Source of the DNA: Balaenoptera acutorostrata
Lineage: Eukaryota > Chordata > Mammalia > Artiodactyla > Balaenopteridae
Assembly (NCBI RefSeq): GCF_949987535.1
Contig: NC_080066.1
Span: 95,003,600 to 95,067,599 of the forward strand
Direction of reading: 5' to 3'
DNA length: 64,000 nucleotides
The notes under the pieces are model-generated. The model had not been told where the DNA came from and did not search any database. It saw nothing but the letters and a program-made list of their open reading frames with translations. The position numbers and the translations under genes are program-made. Below are positions 40,101 to 53,600 of the stretch, piece after piece; position 1 is the first letter of the stretch; each line of letters begins with the position of its first letter.

Positions 40101-43100
40101 GGAGAAATGTCTATTTAGATCTTCTGCCCATTTTTTGATTGGGTTGTTTAGTTTTTTAGTTGTTTTTGGTTTTTTTCTTTCTTTTTTTTTAATTGAGCTG
40201 CATGAGCAGTTGGTATATTTTGGAGATTAATCCCTTGTCAGTTGCTTCATTTGCAAATACTTTCTCCCACTCTGAAGGTTGTCTTTTCGTTTTGTTTATG
40301 GTTTCCTTTGCTGTGCAAAAGGTTTTAAGTTTAATTAGGTCCCATTTGTTTATTTTTGTTTTTATTTTCATTACTCTAGGTGGTGGATTGAAAAGATCTT
40401 GCTATGATTTATATCAGAGAATGTTCTGCCTACATTTTCCTCCAAGAGTTTTATAGTATCCAGCCTTAGGTCTTTAATCCATTTTGAGTTCATTTTTGTG
40501 TATGGTGTTAGGGAGTGTTCTAATTTCATTCTTTTACATGTAGCTGTCCAGTTGTCCCAGCCCCAGTTATTGAAGAGACTGTCTTTCTCCATTGTATATT
40601 CTTGCCTCTTTTGTCATAGATTAGGTGGCCATAAGTGCATGGGTTTATCTCTGGACTTTCTATCCTGTTCCATTGATCTATATTTCTGTTTTTGTGCCAG
40701 TACCATACTGTTTTGATTACTGTGACTTTGTAGTATAATGACTATTTGTCTTTTTTTTAAATAAATTTATTTATTTATTTATTATTTTGGCTGCATTTGG
40801 TCCTCGTTGCTGTGTGCGGGCTTTCTCTAGTTGCGGTGAGTGGGGGCTACTCTTCATTATGGTGTGCAGGCTTCTCATTGCAGTGGTTTCTCTTGTTGTG
40901 GAGCATGCACTCTAGGCACGTAGACTTCAGTAGTTGTGGCACGCGGGCTCAGTAGTCGTGGCTTGCGGGCTCTAGAGCGCAGGCTCAGTAGCTGCGGCAC
41001 ACGGGCTTAACTGCTCCATGGCGTGTGGGATCTTCTCAGACCAGGGATCGAACCTGTGTCCCCTGCATCGGCAGGCAGATTCTTAACCACTGCATCACCA
41101 GGGAAGTCCCTATTTGTCTTTCTTTCTACCAACTTCTTGTCCTCCTATCGACCTGTCTCCCCACTCACCCACTCCTTCCTTCTGCCTGTCTCACGCTTGT
41201 CCCTCTAGGCATACTTATCCTTCTGCCCTCTTTCCTGTCTCTCTTGTCCTTCTACCTAATTGTCACTGGAACTGGATGTCTCCTGCCCCAAAATAGAGTG
41301 TGTTTCCAGTATCTTCCAGAACATACTCCAAACAGGAGAATGTAGAGAAGAGCCATTCTACTCACTAGGTCTGAGACCAGTCTAATTCTGGCCAGAGGGC
41401 TTTCTCTATCTTAAATCCTTTTTAGATGGCTTTATTATTTCTAATTCCTTGGGTGTGTGTTCTTCATTTGCTGAGTTGCTGTTTCATGGTATTTGTCTTC
41501 TTCAGATATATGGTGACTCTAAGTTGAGCTCATATCTCCTGAGGGAGAATCCTCTCTTGAACATCCTGAGTTGTGACAGCGTCAGCAGGGTGCCCTTAAG
41601 ACAAGCTTGGCCTCATCATGGAGGCATCAAACCCAGTCTTGAGGCATTTGAGGCTTGACAGCTCCATCGAGCTTACTGCTTTCATATTTTAGGGATGCTT
41701 CTCCATTCCGAGTTAATGACATATCCTTTTTGTTTTCAAGAAGGGCTTTATATTTATTGTTTTAAAAATATCTTTTCTATCATATATATGGTTTTTGGTG
41801 AGAAAGGGGGATTTCAGTTTGGGCTCAGCCTACCATCTTGAAACCAGAATTTGTGTTTCTTTTGTCTGAAGATCTATGGGGCTGCTGGGTTGGTTCAGGG
41901 ACACACCTGGTTTCTAGTCATTACAAAGTCAACAGGTCTCATTCAGCTGGGAACCCCCAGAACCACCTCATGTCCACTAGATAGGGACCAAAGAGGCAAA
42001 CCCAGCCCCAACCTACATCTCCCAGGATCCTTGGAAAAAGTGGCCTCAGAGGCTAATCCATGTCACCTAAAATCATTGACCTTAGAGTTCAGCCAGATTA
42101 CAGGGTAGCTGCCCCATCCTTGACATACTGCTTTGGGACCATCCATGAGACCTCTTTAGGAGCTGATGAGCCAAAGGATAGAGTTCCAATATGTCATCCC
42201 AACCCAGTCAAACCCTCTATAATCTTTGCCACATCACTCCCCTGGAGTGTGAAGATGTTAGCTTCCCTTGGCTCGGTTTTCTAGTGCCAAAGGAACTGTC
42301 TTCAGCTCCTGGGTCCAATGCTGGATACATTCTATGTCTTGACAGGGTTCTTGTCTGCTGTGCCCTTCCATCTCTCCCCCAGGTGAAATGAAATCCCTCA
42401 CACTTCACAAGCCCCTGCCAAGCTTGCAAAAGAGCAAGATTCCCCAGTAGGAGAATCAGAGAAGAAGGGCAGGAAGGCTTCAGAGAGTTGCAAAGAAGGG
42501 AATAGACACTTTCCTCTCTTAATTCATGTCCCTACAGATGTCCCTCACACCTAGCTGTGCTGGTCCCCATCCCTCAGACCCACCTCCTCACTAGGACTGA
42601 GGTCAGGGCCATCATCCTGGGAATGGGTTGATGCAACCTTGGTAACCAGACTTGCACCCTCCGTTCTCCCCTAGAACGTGCTAGAGCTGAGCGTCTGTGA
42701 TGAAGACACAGTGACACCAGATGACCATTTCTTGACAGTTCTCTATGACCTCACCAAGCTCTGCTTCCGAGAGAAAACCCACGTGAAGTTCCCACTCAAC
42801 ACAGAGGTGGGTGCAGGTGCCTCAGCCCTCAGCCTCCTGCTTCACGAGGGGCAGCTGGTTATTCCTATGATGCTGTTCTAAGGGATCCTCTCTCTGTAGC
42901 CAGGTCAGGAGAAGACAGCACTGCTGTTCAAATCCCAGCGCTTTGGCTTACTATCAATAGCTCTGTGACCCTGCAGAAATTACTTAATTCCTCTGAGTTC
43001 TGTTTCCTCGTCTATGCAATAGTGATGATAATACCTACCACACAGGGTCACTGCGAGGCTTAAATGAGAATACATAATTAAGGCATCTAGCACTGTTCAC

Positions 43101-46100
43101 AGTACAAAATGGAGACAGAATAAGTGTTGATTCCCTTTCTTCCCTCAGAGTCCTGCTTCTGGGATGGTCCCAGGGGACAGAGGACAGATAAGGATAAAGG
43201 AGTGCAAATTTGCAAATCAGAAAAAGTCAGAGCTGAAAAGGCCCAGGATGTTATCAATTCATTCAACAAGTATTTGAATGCCCTATGGGCCAGGCACTGT
43301 TCTGTGCACTGGGGACACCTCAGGGACAAGCATCCCTGCCCTCACCTGGCTTATACTCTGTGGGGCGATTAAGGTCCAGTGAGGGAGGTCATGACTTCCT
43401 GAGGTTACACAGCAAGAGATGCAAAGCAGTAGCTGAAGGAAGAGGCTCCTAGCCTTCAGAGTTGAGCTTGCTGGGGGCAATATCTCCCTTGCCCCAGGCC
43501 CTGAGCCCCTTGGGGAAGAAGGAGAGCAATGGAAGCTGGAGGGAGAAGATGAAAGGAAAATGTTCTGGGGTAGAGAGAGTTACCTGCTGGGGCTAGGGGT
43601 CACCTCCACACCCTGACCCTCCCCTGGGTGGTCAGTGATGTTCCTGATATCAAAGACTTGGGGACAGAGGGAGGCAGAGGGGACAAAAAGAGCCAGGAGC
43701 AGCTGCCCCCACTCCAAGACAGCAGGACAGCCGTGTGCGAAGGACAGGGGCAGGTCCACAGGGTCTCCTGGGATGGCACAGGATCCTGGTCTGCAGAGAG
43801 GTGTAGACACAGCTCACAACTGCAGTCTCTTCCTCCCCCTGCAGGGCATGGAGGAGCTGGAGGTGGAGTTCCTGCTGGAGGAGAGGTGAGTAGGACCCAA
43901 CCCCCCAGGATTCCACCAAGGTCCTGACCCCAAAGCAGTTTCTGGGCACAGGCATTGTACAGCTGGGTCCTCCTTTCTGCAGTTCCCCACCCCCACTTCT
44001 ACGCCCACCCCTGACGCTCCTCACTGTGCATCAGAATCACTTGGGAACTTCTAAATCCCGTAGGTGCCTGGGCCCCACCCCTTCTCATCCAGGTCTACCG
44101 ATGTCAGTATTGCTTTAAAGATCTAGTACTCTGGCCAAATCACCTGCCTCAGCTCCCCAGCATTTCTGAGAGTGGCCTCTGGGAAGACTTCCTGCCACCA
44201 TGGGGATGGGGCCTTCTTGAGGCCATGCTGAGAAAGAGGTCAGGACCAAGGCGTCTCCTCCTGGACCCAGGACTGTTAGAACAAACACCCCCAAACCCTG
44301 GCCTGAAGCAGAGGCCATGCCCCTCTGCAGCCAACTCTGGAACCAAGTCAAGGGGAGGCTCAGGACAGAGATGTGGGGTTATTTCTCATCATGTCCAATT
44401 AAGAAAAAGATCCAGGGTCCTGGAGGTATGACTATGCCGTGGACTCAAGTGGAATTGGGTCACAGAGCTGGAGTGTGGGGAGAAGAGGACACAGAGAGAG
44501 AAAGGAAAGGAAAGGGTGGTGAGAGAGGGGAGTAGGGCCCCTGCCGGGAGGGGACAAGCCTGCCCTGGGGCAGCAGTGTGCCTTGTGATTGGGCAACCAG
44601 CTTCTTAACCCTGGCAGAACTGAGTCCCCTGGACTTATGATCAGCCCAGGGACAGGGGTCAATGAGAGGCAGGAACTAGAACAAGAGCGCTTGTCAAATT
44701 CTACCTGGAGAATCCTCTGCATAGGGGGTCTTGGAACTATTGGAGGTGCCTCATTAAAATCAACTTAAATTAAAATTTAAATTAAATTTGACAAATTAAA
44801 ATCAACTTTATTTTTTTCACATTAAAGAAAATCTGGGCTCTCTCCTTCAGTTCTTGGTTTGACAGGACTTTTAGGGGGAAAAACATTCCTTGGGTGAATT
44901 AGAAAGTGGCTTACAAAATGAAATACGTCAGCACTGGTAATCAGAGTTGATCTGGAAACACAGTCATCTTGGGCTTAATTTTGACACGGGAGGCTGTGGA
45001 CTCCCCTAGGTGAATTGCAACCTTGGAGGTTTTCTCAGCTTTGTAACACAAGGACATTTCTCGCTCACCAGGCCCCTCTCTAGCTGGGTCAAAACTATTT
45101 GTTAAATGCACAAATTAAATAAAGCACAGAAGGGAGGATGAGTCCGTTTTGCTACCAGAACTGTTACATCTGCTCGAGATGGTGGGCTCTGGCCTTTTCT
45201 TGCAACCTGTTTATCCTCATAACTCCATGCAGTTGCATCTGGTTGGACATAAAGAACAGCTACCCTTTAAGGAAGAAAAAGAAAAGAAACTCTTCTACTC
45301 CCTCTAACCTATAAATCTTTTTTTTTTCTGGACATTCTATTTAAAATGTATGCCAGTTTTCCCCTTGACAATCTGCAGATCTAAGGTTTCGTAAGCCAAT
45401 ATTTTTCACAAGGATTAAGAAGGCTCTGCTATCTCCTTATTGACCCTACGCAGGCTGTTTGTCACCTTTGTGAGAAATCAGTCAAGAATGATATGACTTA
45501 GAGAACAAACTTGTGGTTGCCAAGGGGAAGAGGGGGTAGGGGAGGGTTGGATTGGGAATTTGGAATTAGCAGGTGCAAACTATTGTATATAGGATGGATA
45601 AACAACAAGGTCCTACTGTATAGCACAGGGAACTATATTCAATATCCTGTGATAAACCATAATGGAAAAGAATATGAAAAAGAATGTATATAACTGAGTC
45701 ACTTTGCTGCACAGTAGAAATTAACACAATGTTGTAAATCAACTCTACTTCAATAAAATAAATTTTTTGAAAGAACGATATGACTGACCAGGAGTTCTCA
45801 TTTTATTTTTCAGCCCCTCTCCACCTGAGAGTCTCATCACCAATGGCGTGCTGGTGGTAATTGTCCTTCCAGGCTCCTGTGGCTCGAGGCCACCTGTGGT
45901 TGCTGCTCTTGGGAACAGAACCGTGGGAGGGAAAACCAGGCCCAACTTGGGCCCTTGTCCCAGAGCCCGCTAGGAGTCAGACTAACTGAAGCCAGACAAA
46001 GGGGTTGCGGGCAGTGGTGGGGGCAGCAGCTGGGCTCCTGCTCCTGGGGAGGAAACACCTGGACCAGCATCCCATCTCCCAAAACGATGACCTCAGGAAC

Positions 46101-49100
46101 CTCCCTAATAAAAGCACCCACTCTCAGAATCAGTCTCATCCCATTTTCCCCCAACTCCAATCTCTCTATAAGCACAAGTTCAGAATTAAAAAGATTTTCA
46201 TAATTAGGCTGTTGGTACAGCCATTTCAATTAGATGCATCTAAAGCCTCAGGATTCAAGGAAATCTCTCCCCCGAAAATCGGCCTTTGGGAGTTTGTGGC
46301 CTGGTAGAGCATCCCGGGCAGCTTGTGCTCAAAATGACCTCCCCTTCCTTTGTTTCAGTCTCGACAAGTGTCCTGCCTGGAGGTTCATGCAGAATCCAGG
46401 AGACAGAAGAATAGGAAAAGTGAGCCCTTTTACTACCTCTGCCTGCTGGGGGGTGGCAGTGCCACTTCCCAACCCTGTCAACACCAGAGTTGGCTGCTCT
46501 ATGGCTGCCCTGGGCTCCATGGGGAACCAAAAGCTTGGTTGACACTCCTTGGGATCACTTCACCCTCAGGGGTCATTAACCACTGTCCTCCCCCTGCTCT
46601 AAGAAGGACCTGCTCTTCAGGTCCCCACAAGACCCTCAGAGCTTCCCGGGCTTGATGAACGCCCTGGACCACGGGTCAGTGGCACAGTACTGCTCATCTG
46701 TCCACACCAGTCTTCGCCACACGCCTGCCAGATGGGGGGTTCCCTGGGTCTAGAGCAGTGGTCAGCACCCAGGGCAGGAGGGCCCCGACAACACCCAAGT
46801 CCCCTCTAGCTGCACCCTTTCCTCTAGTCAGACTGCAATTAATGGAGTCCTAGCATTTTATAGCTGGCAGGGACCTAAGAGATCCGCAAATACACGACTC
46901 TCCTTCTCACCACTCCACCCCATCCCCCCCATGCAAGGCTTCCAGCCCTGTCTGCAGAGAGGAGAGCGGCACAGAGCCCCACTGGCATGGGGGAGGGAGG
47001 GGGAAGGAAGAGGCTCTGCCCCCAAACTGGCAGCAAGGAGAGGGCCTGCTTTCAGTGCAGTGGGAAGGTAACTTTGGGGCACCTTGTGGAGGAGCAGAAC
47101 CTAGGAGGGCGAGTCCAGAAAACTCAGCCTCTCAGACCTCACACAAACACACACACACACATACATACACACACAAACACACACAAAAAGCCTTGTAAAA
47201 ACGCAGATTCCTGGGCCCTGCCTGGCCCTTCAGAATGAGACTCTCTGGGGCATTTTAACCAGTGCCCTCGGTAATTCTAAACCCCTGTCCTGGGTGCCTC
47301 CCCTAGGCCTTTTACTGGGCTGAGTTGGGGTGGGAAGTGGGAGGCTTCCCAGGGGTCTCAGCTCTCTCGTGTCCTCTCTTCCAGTGAAGGGCCTCCTGGT
47401 GACAGTGACGGAGTCCTTCGAGCACACCCAGCACATCTCACACTGCCTGGAGCCCTGCCGCCCAAACCCTGCCTGCTTCCACTTCCCCAAGTACTTCCAG
47501 CCCCAGGTCCACGTGGAGGTGCCCAAGAGCCAATGGAGCTCTGAGGTAGGAGGCTGCGGCAGTAGGGGGTTAGGGGCTGGTTCAGGCGGGCGGCGGGAGG
47601 AGCCCCTCCCCTCACAAAACGGCCCATCCTTCCAGCTTTCCTGCTGCGGTGCGGGCAAGAATGGCCCTGTGTGCCAGCCCCTGGATTGCCTCCGTGACGG
47701 CCAGGCGGTGACCCTGCCTGTGGTGAGGGCCTGGGTCTGGGAAGGGATCCCTGAGCAGCGTAGCCTGGAGTGCCTGTGGAAGGGAGACGGGGCGAGCCTG
47801 GGGGGCCGGGGGGGGGGGGAGCATGGCTCGTGGTGGGTCTGTCAGGCAGGGTAGAGGAGTCTTGAGGGGTAGGATACTGCTGAGCTGCAGTGTGGAGCCA
47901 AAGACAGGGTGTGGAAGGTGAGCCAGGTTGGGGGCGAGGGACGTCCAGAAGAGAACCTGTGTGCACATGCGCGGGCGGGCGCTGCATGCGCATGCGCTAA
48001 GTCAAGTGCCCCCGGAGGGGGGCGGAGGGGGGCGGAGGGGGCGGAGGGGGCGGAGGGGGCGGGAGGGGGCGGGAGGGGGCGGGGGACACCGTGTGGTGAG
48101 TCTCCTCTTACTTGGTTGGGAGCACTTGGCTCTGAACTGTCATCCCTGACAAACTTTTCATCTTTCAATTCCCAGAACAAGAATTGTGAATTACACATGA
48201 AGTCTACACCCTGGTAAAGTGCCCTCTTTCGGTCTGTCCCTCTGACTTATTTATCTTTAGGGACTTAAAGTGGTATCTTGTTGTGGTGTTGATTTGCATT
48301 TCCCTGATGGCCAGGCATGTTGAGCATCTTTTCACAGGCTTATGGGCCATTTGTATATCTTCTTCGGAGAAACATCTATTCAAATCCTTTACCCATTTTT
48401 AAAGTGGGTGATTTGCCTTTTATGGTTAACTTGTAAAAGTTCTTTGTATATTCTAGATACAAGCCCCTTGTCAGATATATGATTTCTAAACATTTTTCCT
48501 GTTCTGGAGACTGTCTTTCACATTCTTAATGGTGTTCTTTGAAGCACAGAAGTTTTCAATTTTGGTGAACTTCAGTGTATGTATATTTTTTCTTTTGTCA
48601 CTTGTGCTTCTGGTGACATATTTAAAAAACCATTGCCTAATCCAAGGTCATGAAGATTTACTCCCATGTTTTCTTTTCAGAGTTTTATAGTTTTATCTCT
48701 CAATTTGGGTCTATGATCAATTTTGAGTTAATTTGTATATACAGTGTGAAATAGGGGTCCAACTTCATTCTTTTGCATGTGGATATCCAGTTGTCACAGC
48801 ATCTTTTGGTGAAAAGACTGTTCTTTCCCCCTTTGAATTGTCTTGGCACCCTTGCTGAAGATCAAGTGACTGTAGTTTCCATTTACAATTTGATAGCTGT
48901 TTGTCCTTGGTCAAGTTATTAAGCCTCTCTAAATCTCAGTTTTTCTCATCTGTAAATTAGAGCAATACCAAGAGTACTGTCTATCATTGGGTTGCTTTGA
49001 GGATCCAGTGAGATAACACATGTGAAGAAATCAGTGATCTGCGAAGTGGGAAACTCAGAAAATATCAACAAATGTTATTATTACTGCTGTTTTATTATTC

Positions 49101-50644
49101 ATTCCTTGTTGAGGCCAAGGGAAGATTTCCTCACAGCTGTGTCTGCAGGCCTATACCAGACATGAAGGAAACATAACAGGAGAGCTCCCAGGCTCTGCCT
49201 TCAAGAAGATGTGACCTTTATAGTTACTCGGGTCACTAAGACTCCGGCTGGAAATTGTCAAGGTCCATTCTCCTGGAGTCACTGGAGAGCAGGGCCTTGG
49301 AGGATGCAAGGGATGTTGGTGGGCAGAGGGAGGAGGCTCAGAACCCAGACTACTCCTGGGCTCTGAGAGCCGATGGACCCTTCCAGGAAGTAGCAGGAGG
49401 TGAGGTTGGACAGATCAGGTGGGGGCTTGGATGCCAGGCCAGAAGCCTGGACTTGCTCACATCAGGGATGTGATTAAAAAGAGAGCAAGTGTTGGGCATA
49501 CTCTTCCTGCCCCACCCACCTTGCAGACCTGTGGGGGTGACAGGGTGAGATCAGGGATGTGAAGGGTTTTTGTCACACAGGGTGATTTTTACTCTGGGAG
49601 CAGGAAAAGCTCACCAAGGAATATGAGCTCCATGAGAACAGGACCTTGTTTATCCATCTCAGAAGAGCCCTACTGTAGAGCCTTATTCAGAGGGACTGGC
49701 CAAAAGGATCTCAGGGCCTCTTGTCACCCATGTCTGGCCTTGGGCTCTAGAAGGTGTGCGGGGGAAGCCTTTCAAGACTTTCCAGATCTCGTTGAGGAGG
49801 CAGAGGGTTCAGTGAGTCCCTAATTGTGTTAAGTACCTGCTTACAGTGCACCAGCTAAGGCTTTGGGGCTTTACATTTGTTATCTCATTAAGTGCTGAAG
49901 ACAGTGCCAGGAGTTAAGCACGATTAGCCCCATTTTACAGATGAGAAAGCAGGGGCCCAAGGTCACAAAGGTGATTCCTGGCAGAACCAGCCTTCGAGCC
50001 TAGGTCCAACTGACCCTAAAGCCATGTCTTCTCCATGGAGGTGGCGTCTACAGACCCGCTCAGCCAAGGTCCTCTGTCCCCACAGCTCCCAGGCACTGGA
50101 CGTGCGGCTGGGCTTCAGCCTGTGCCAGGCAGAGCTGGAGTTCCTGCAGAAGCGGAGGGTGGTGGTGGCTGAGGCGCTGAAGGAGGTGTTGCAGCTGGAG
50201 GAGGACCTGCAGGCAGACGAGGTGGGTGAGCAGAGGTCCGCTCAGAGCCAGGCTTGCCCTTCGAACACTGTGCCTGCCAGCTGCCCCCTGCAGTCCCTCC
50301 CTTGCCCCAGGGCAGCCTCAGCACTGCCTTTCCTGGTGGCCCTTACTGCTGAGGTTCCAGGTGCCCAGGTGAGGGCTGTGCTGGATGTGATTCAGTTGTG
50401 TGTTCGCAAGGGGCAGGAAGGGCAGAGTAGAGAGAAAGGAAGGAGCCCCAGCTGCTGCTCCCCGTGCACTAACAGATCCTGAGACGATGAATGATGTCTT
50501 ACCTACACGGGACAATGTGGCATCCTTTCCCCAGCCACGAAAACACTGGAAGCTCCACCACCTCCCACATTCTGCACACCTCCACCCAAAAGGCCCTGGG
50601 CCTTTCATTCTTCAATTCTCCCTTCCCCCAAATGTATGCGCACG

Positions 50645-50685
<41 letters not shown>

Positions 50686-53600
50686 CAGAACGAACAGCAC
50701 TGGGGGGCTGGAGAGAAGCAGCTTCCTCACGCAGGGCCAGCTTCTGCGCACAGCGTAGATGATGGTACCTTTGCCAGAGCCCTCTGTCACCTCCGTGCTA
50801 GGGGCTGAGGCTCACACTCCCCTGAGCAGCAGGTCAGCCCTCGGAGAGCCCGCGCTTCAGAGGCCAACCACAGGTGTAGACAGAGACCTCGTCCCTGAGG
50901 AGGGCTGTGATGGGGGTTTCGGCCGACAGTAGGTCTCACAGTCCCCACTCAGATGAAAACAGAGTGAGTCTTGGCAAAGACTCCACGCGTCGCTCTCCCA
51001 TCTATAGGGAAACACACTGAGGACATCTTAAACCTAAGTAAACCCAGAGGGGACAACTGTGCTTCCCACATCAAAAATCCATGTACTCCTGCTTTTACAC
51101 ATACGGTCTCTAAGGACCACATATCATGTGCCCTGACATCAAATCCCTCTACAGCAGGTGTTGATTTGCAACCATTAGGGAATCACACACTAGCTGGGTT
51201 CTTGAGCGAGCCACCCAGCCCTCTGGCCCCAGTTCATCATCTGTTAATTGAGAGCTAGATTAATAGTGCCAAGAACTCTTCCAACCACGGCTTTCTAATT
51301 TACCAAGCCTGACACCGACCACTGGGTTTGGAACTAAGGTCCAGTTCTAGACCTACCAGGCGGCTTGACACTCTGTGAAAGGCAGTTTTCAGGTCACTCA
51401 GTCCCCACTCTCTGCTCTCTGTAGCCAGCTCTTCCTCTTCCACTGTTCTTTCTAAGCGCCTGTCGCTCCAAGTCTTCCCCTACCCAGCATTGCCCCAACA
51501 GTCTGCCTCCATGTGCCCCCAGGTCCCACTGATAGCCATCATGGCCACTGGGGGTGGAATAAGATCCATGACTGCCATGTATGCCCACCTGCTGGGGCTG
51601 CAGAAGCTGAACATCCTGAACTGTGCCAGCTACATCACTGGCCTGTCAGGGGCCACCTGGTAAGGAGCCGGGGGCCACTGTCTGGTGAAGCCCAGAGCAA
51701 GCAGCCAACAGGCTGGCCGGTGGGCGGGGGTGGGGTCTCTGGTAAAGCTCATCCGCCCCAAGTTAGGGTGACTCATGACACCTGGGTAGCTCTAGCCCTC
51801 ACAGCTGTGTGACCTTGGGAATGCAGCTGAACTTCTCTGAGTCTCATTTTCTGTATCTGTCAAGTGGGGATAGTAATAGCCCTGACCTCATGGGGTTGTT
51901 GTGAGATGCTCTCCCAGTACTGGGTATACCAGGGACACGTGTTGGTCATTACTCCATTACTATGGCAGGGTCCCAGGAGCGTGGCAGCCGGTTATGAGTG
52001 AACCACTGGCGCCACTGGTGCATCTCCCCAGCAGCTGCCCTCTCTCAGACTGTGCCAAGTCTCCTGGGGTGGGTGGAGCTGGCCCGCTGCTCTGGCTGCC
52101 ACGTTCCAGCCCACCCCCATCCCTGCGTGCTCCCTCTGCCCTGCAGGCATCCTCGGGTTCCCCGTCCTCACTCTTGGCTGGTGAGCAGGGAGGGTGAGCC
52201 CTCAGCTCCCCCGACAGGTGAGGCCAGCGCGAGGCCGGCTTCTCCACAGGAGCCACGGCACCTGGGATTCACGATGCCGGTGGCGGCCCACAAAGATGTT
52301 GTAATTTCTTTTAAGTTCTTTAAAAAAAACTTCTAGGTTGAAGAGAATGTTTTAATATATAGTAATATATCACTATATTTGTCTTTATGTAACAGTCATA
52401 GAAGATAATTTTTAATATTTTTATGGTGGAAGGGGCCCACCAAAGTCATAATGCAGCCCTGGTCTAGGGTGACCCAGGCCTTGTGACCACCCACATCCTC
52501 TCAGCCAGGGCTGCATCTTATTCTGTGTGTAACTAGCGGGCCTCAGAGCCCTCAACGTGCCAAGCTGTGTCCCTCATCCTGGAGGGGCTCTGGGTAACTT
52601 TCATTTGAGGGGGTGGATGTGAGGAAAACCAAGGGTTCCTGGTGCACCAGAGGCCCCAGGGCTTCAGCCCAGGTGGGACAGAAGGATAGCTGACAATTAC
52701 CGGCATTGCCTCTGCACCAAGCACTGGGGTGACTGCTTCCAATGGACTATCTCATTTCTTCTTCACAAGAAGACTATGAGGAAGATGTTGTCATTATGCT
52801 CATTTTACAGCTGGAGAAAGAAAGGAATTTGCCCAGGGTCACTCAGCTAAAGAGCGGTAGAGCTGGGATTTCAACCCAGGCTGTCTGAGTCCAGGGCCCA
52901 CATTCTTTTTTTTGGGGGGGGGGGGGTGGGGGAGGGGCCCACATTCTTAATCTCACCGATAAACCGCTGCCCATGGGAAGTAGGTTAAGGAGATAAACCT
53001 GCTTGCATCAGGGTAGAGGGGCACCTGCATCCTCCTGGCCTACCTCTGGGCTAGGCAGGAAACTGGGAGGAACTCAGACCCAGCTAGGGTGTGGGTAGGG
53101 TGTCTCCTGGCCTGGGGAAGCACTGGGAAGGAGTTTTGTAAAATCAAAATCAATCATTTGTAATGTTTTTTTAAAGCTTTTTAAAGGTATGAAAGTAACA
53201 GCGTGAACCTTATGCAGAGCAGGGTACTTTTTGTTGAAGAAATCTCCTGAAGGAAGAGGCCGCTGCTCAGACAGCTGTGCAGCTGTAGACTGGGCCCACT
53301 GTGGGGAGGGGAATTCCTGGGTGCTGTCCTGACCTAGATTGAGAAAAGCCGGGTCCAGGCCAAGCAGAGGCAGACAGAGGCAAAGACCCAGGGCTAGGGG
53401 GATCTCTATCTTTGTTTTACTCCTCCCCACTGCCCACATAGAAGTTAAGAAGAAGAAGGGGAAGTAAGTCTTTAGCTGGCATCACAATTATGGGAATTAA
53501 TGTGGCAGAGTGGGAAGAGTCCAGGATTTGGAATCAGCAAAGCCTGGGGTCAAATGCTGGCCCCAGCACTTACTTCGGGCCGGGTGCTGTCCTAATCCTT

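Larger units (their letters stand above)
39083..42674 (+). other. PLA2G4E: Intron 3 of PLA2G4E
   Basis: 3.6 kb, more than half of it made of a minus-strand L1 and a minus-strand SINE inserted at the same target. 41.13-42.67 kb appears unique, and I see nothing coding in it. Confidence 0.8.
48214..50085 (+). other. PLA2G4E: Intron 10 of PLA2G4E
   Basis: 1.9 kb: an old minus-strand L1 (48.25-48.87 kb), a plus MIR, about 0.7 kb without clear features, and a minus MIR ending just before exon 11. Confidence 0.75.

Noticed and set aside
47358..47993. 211-codon open frame on the minus strand
   Set aside because: It lies opposite exons 8 and 9 of PLA2G4E and the GC-rich introns beside them. The opposite-strand exons match a known protein, while this frame has a Pro/Arg-rich composition typical of GC-rich shadow frames.
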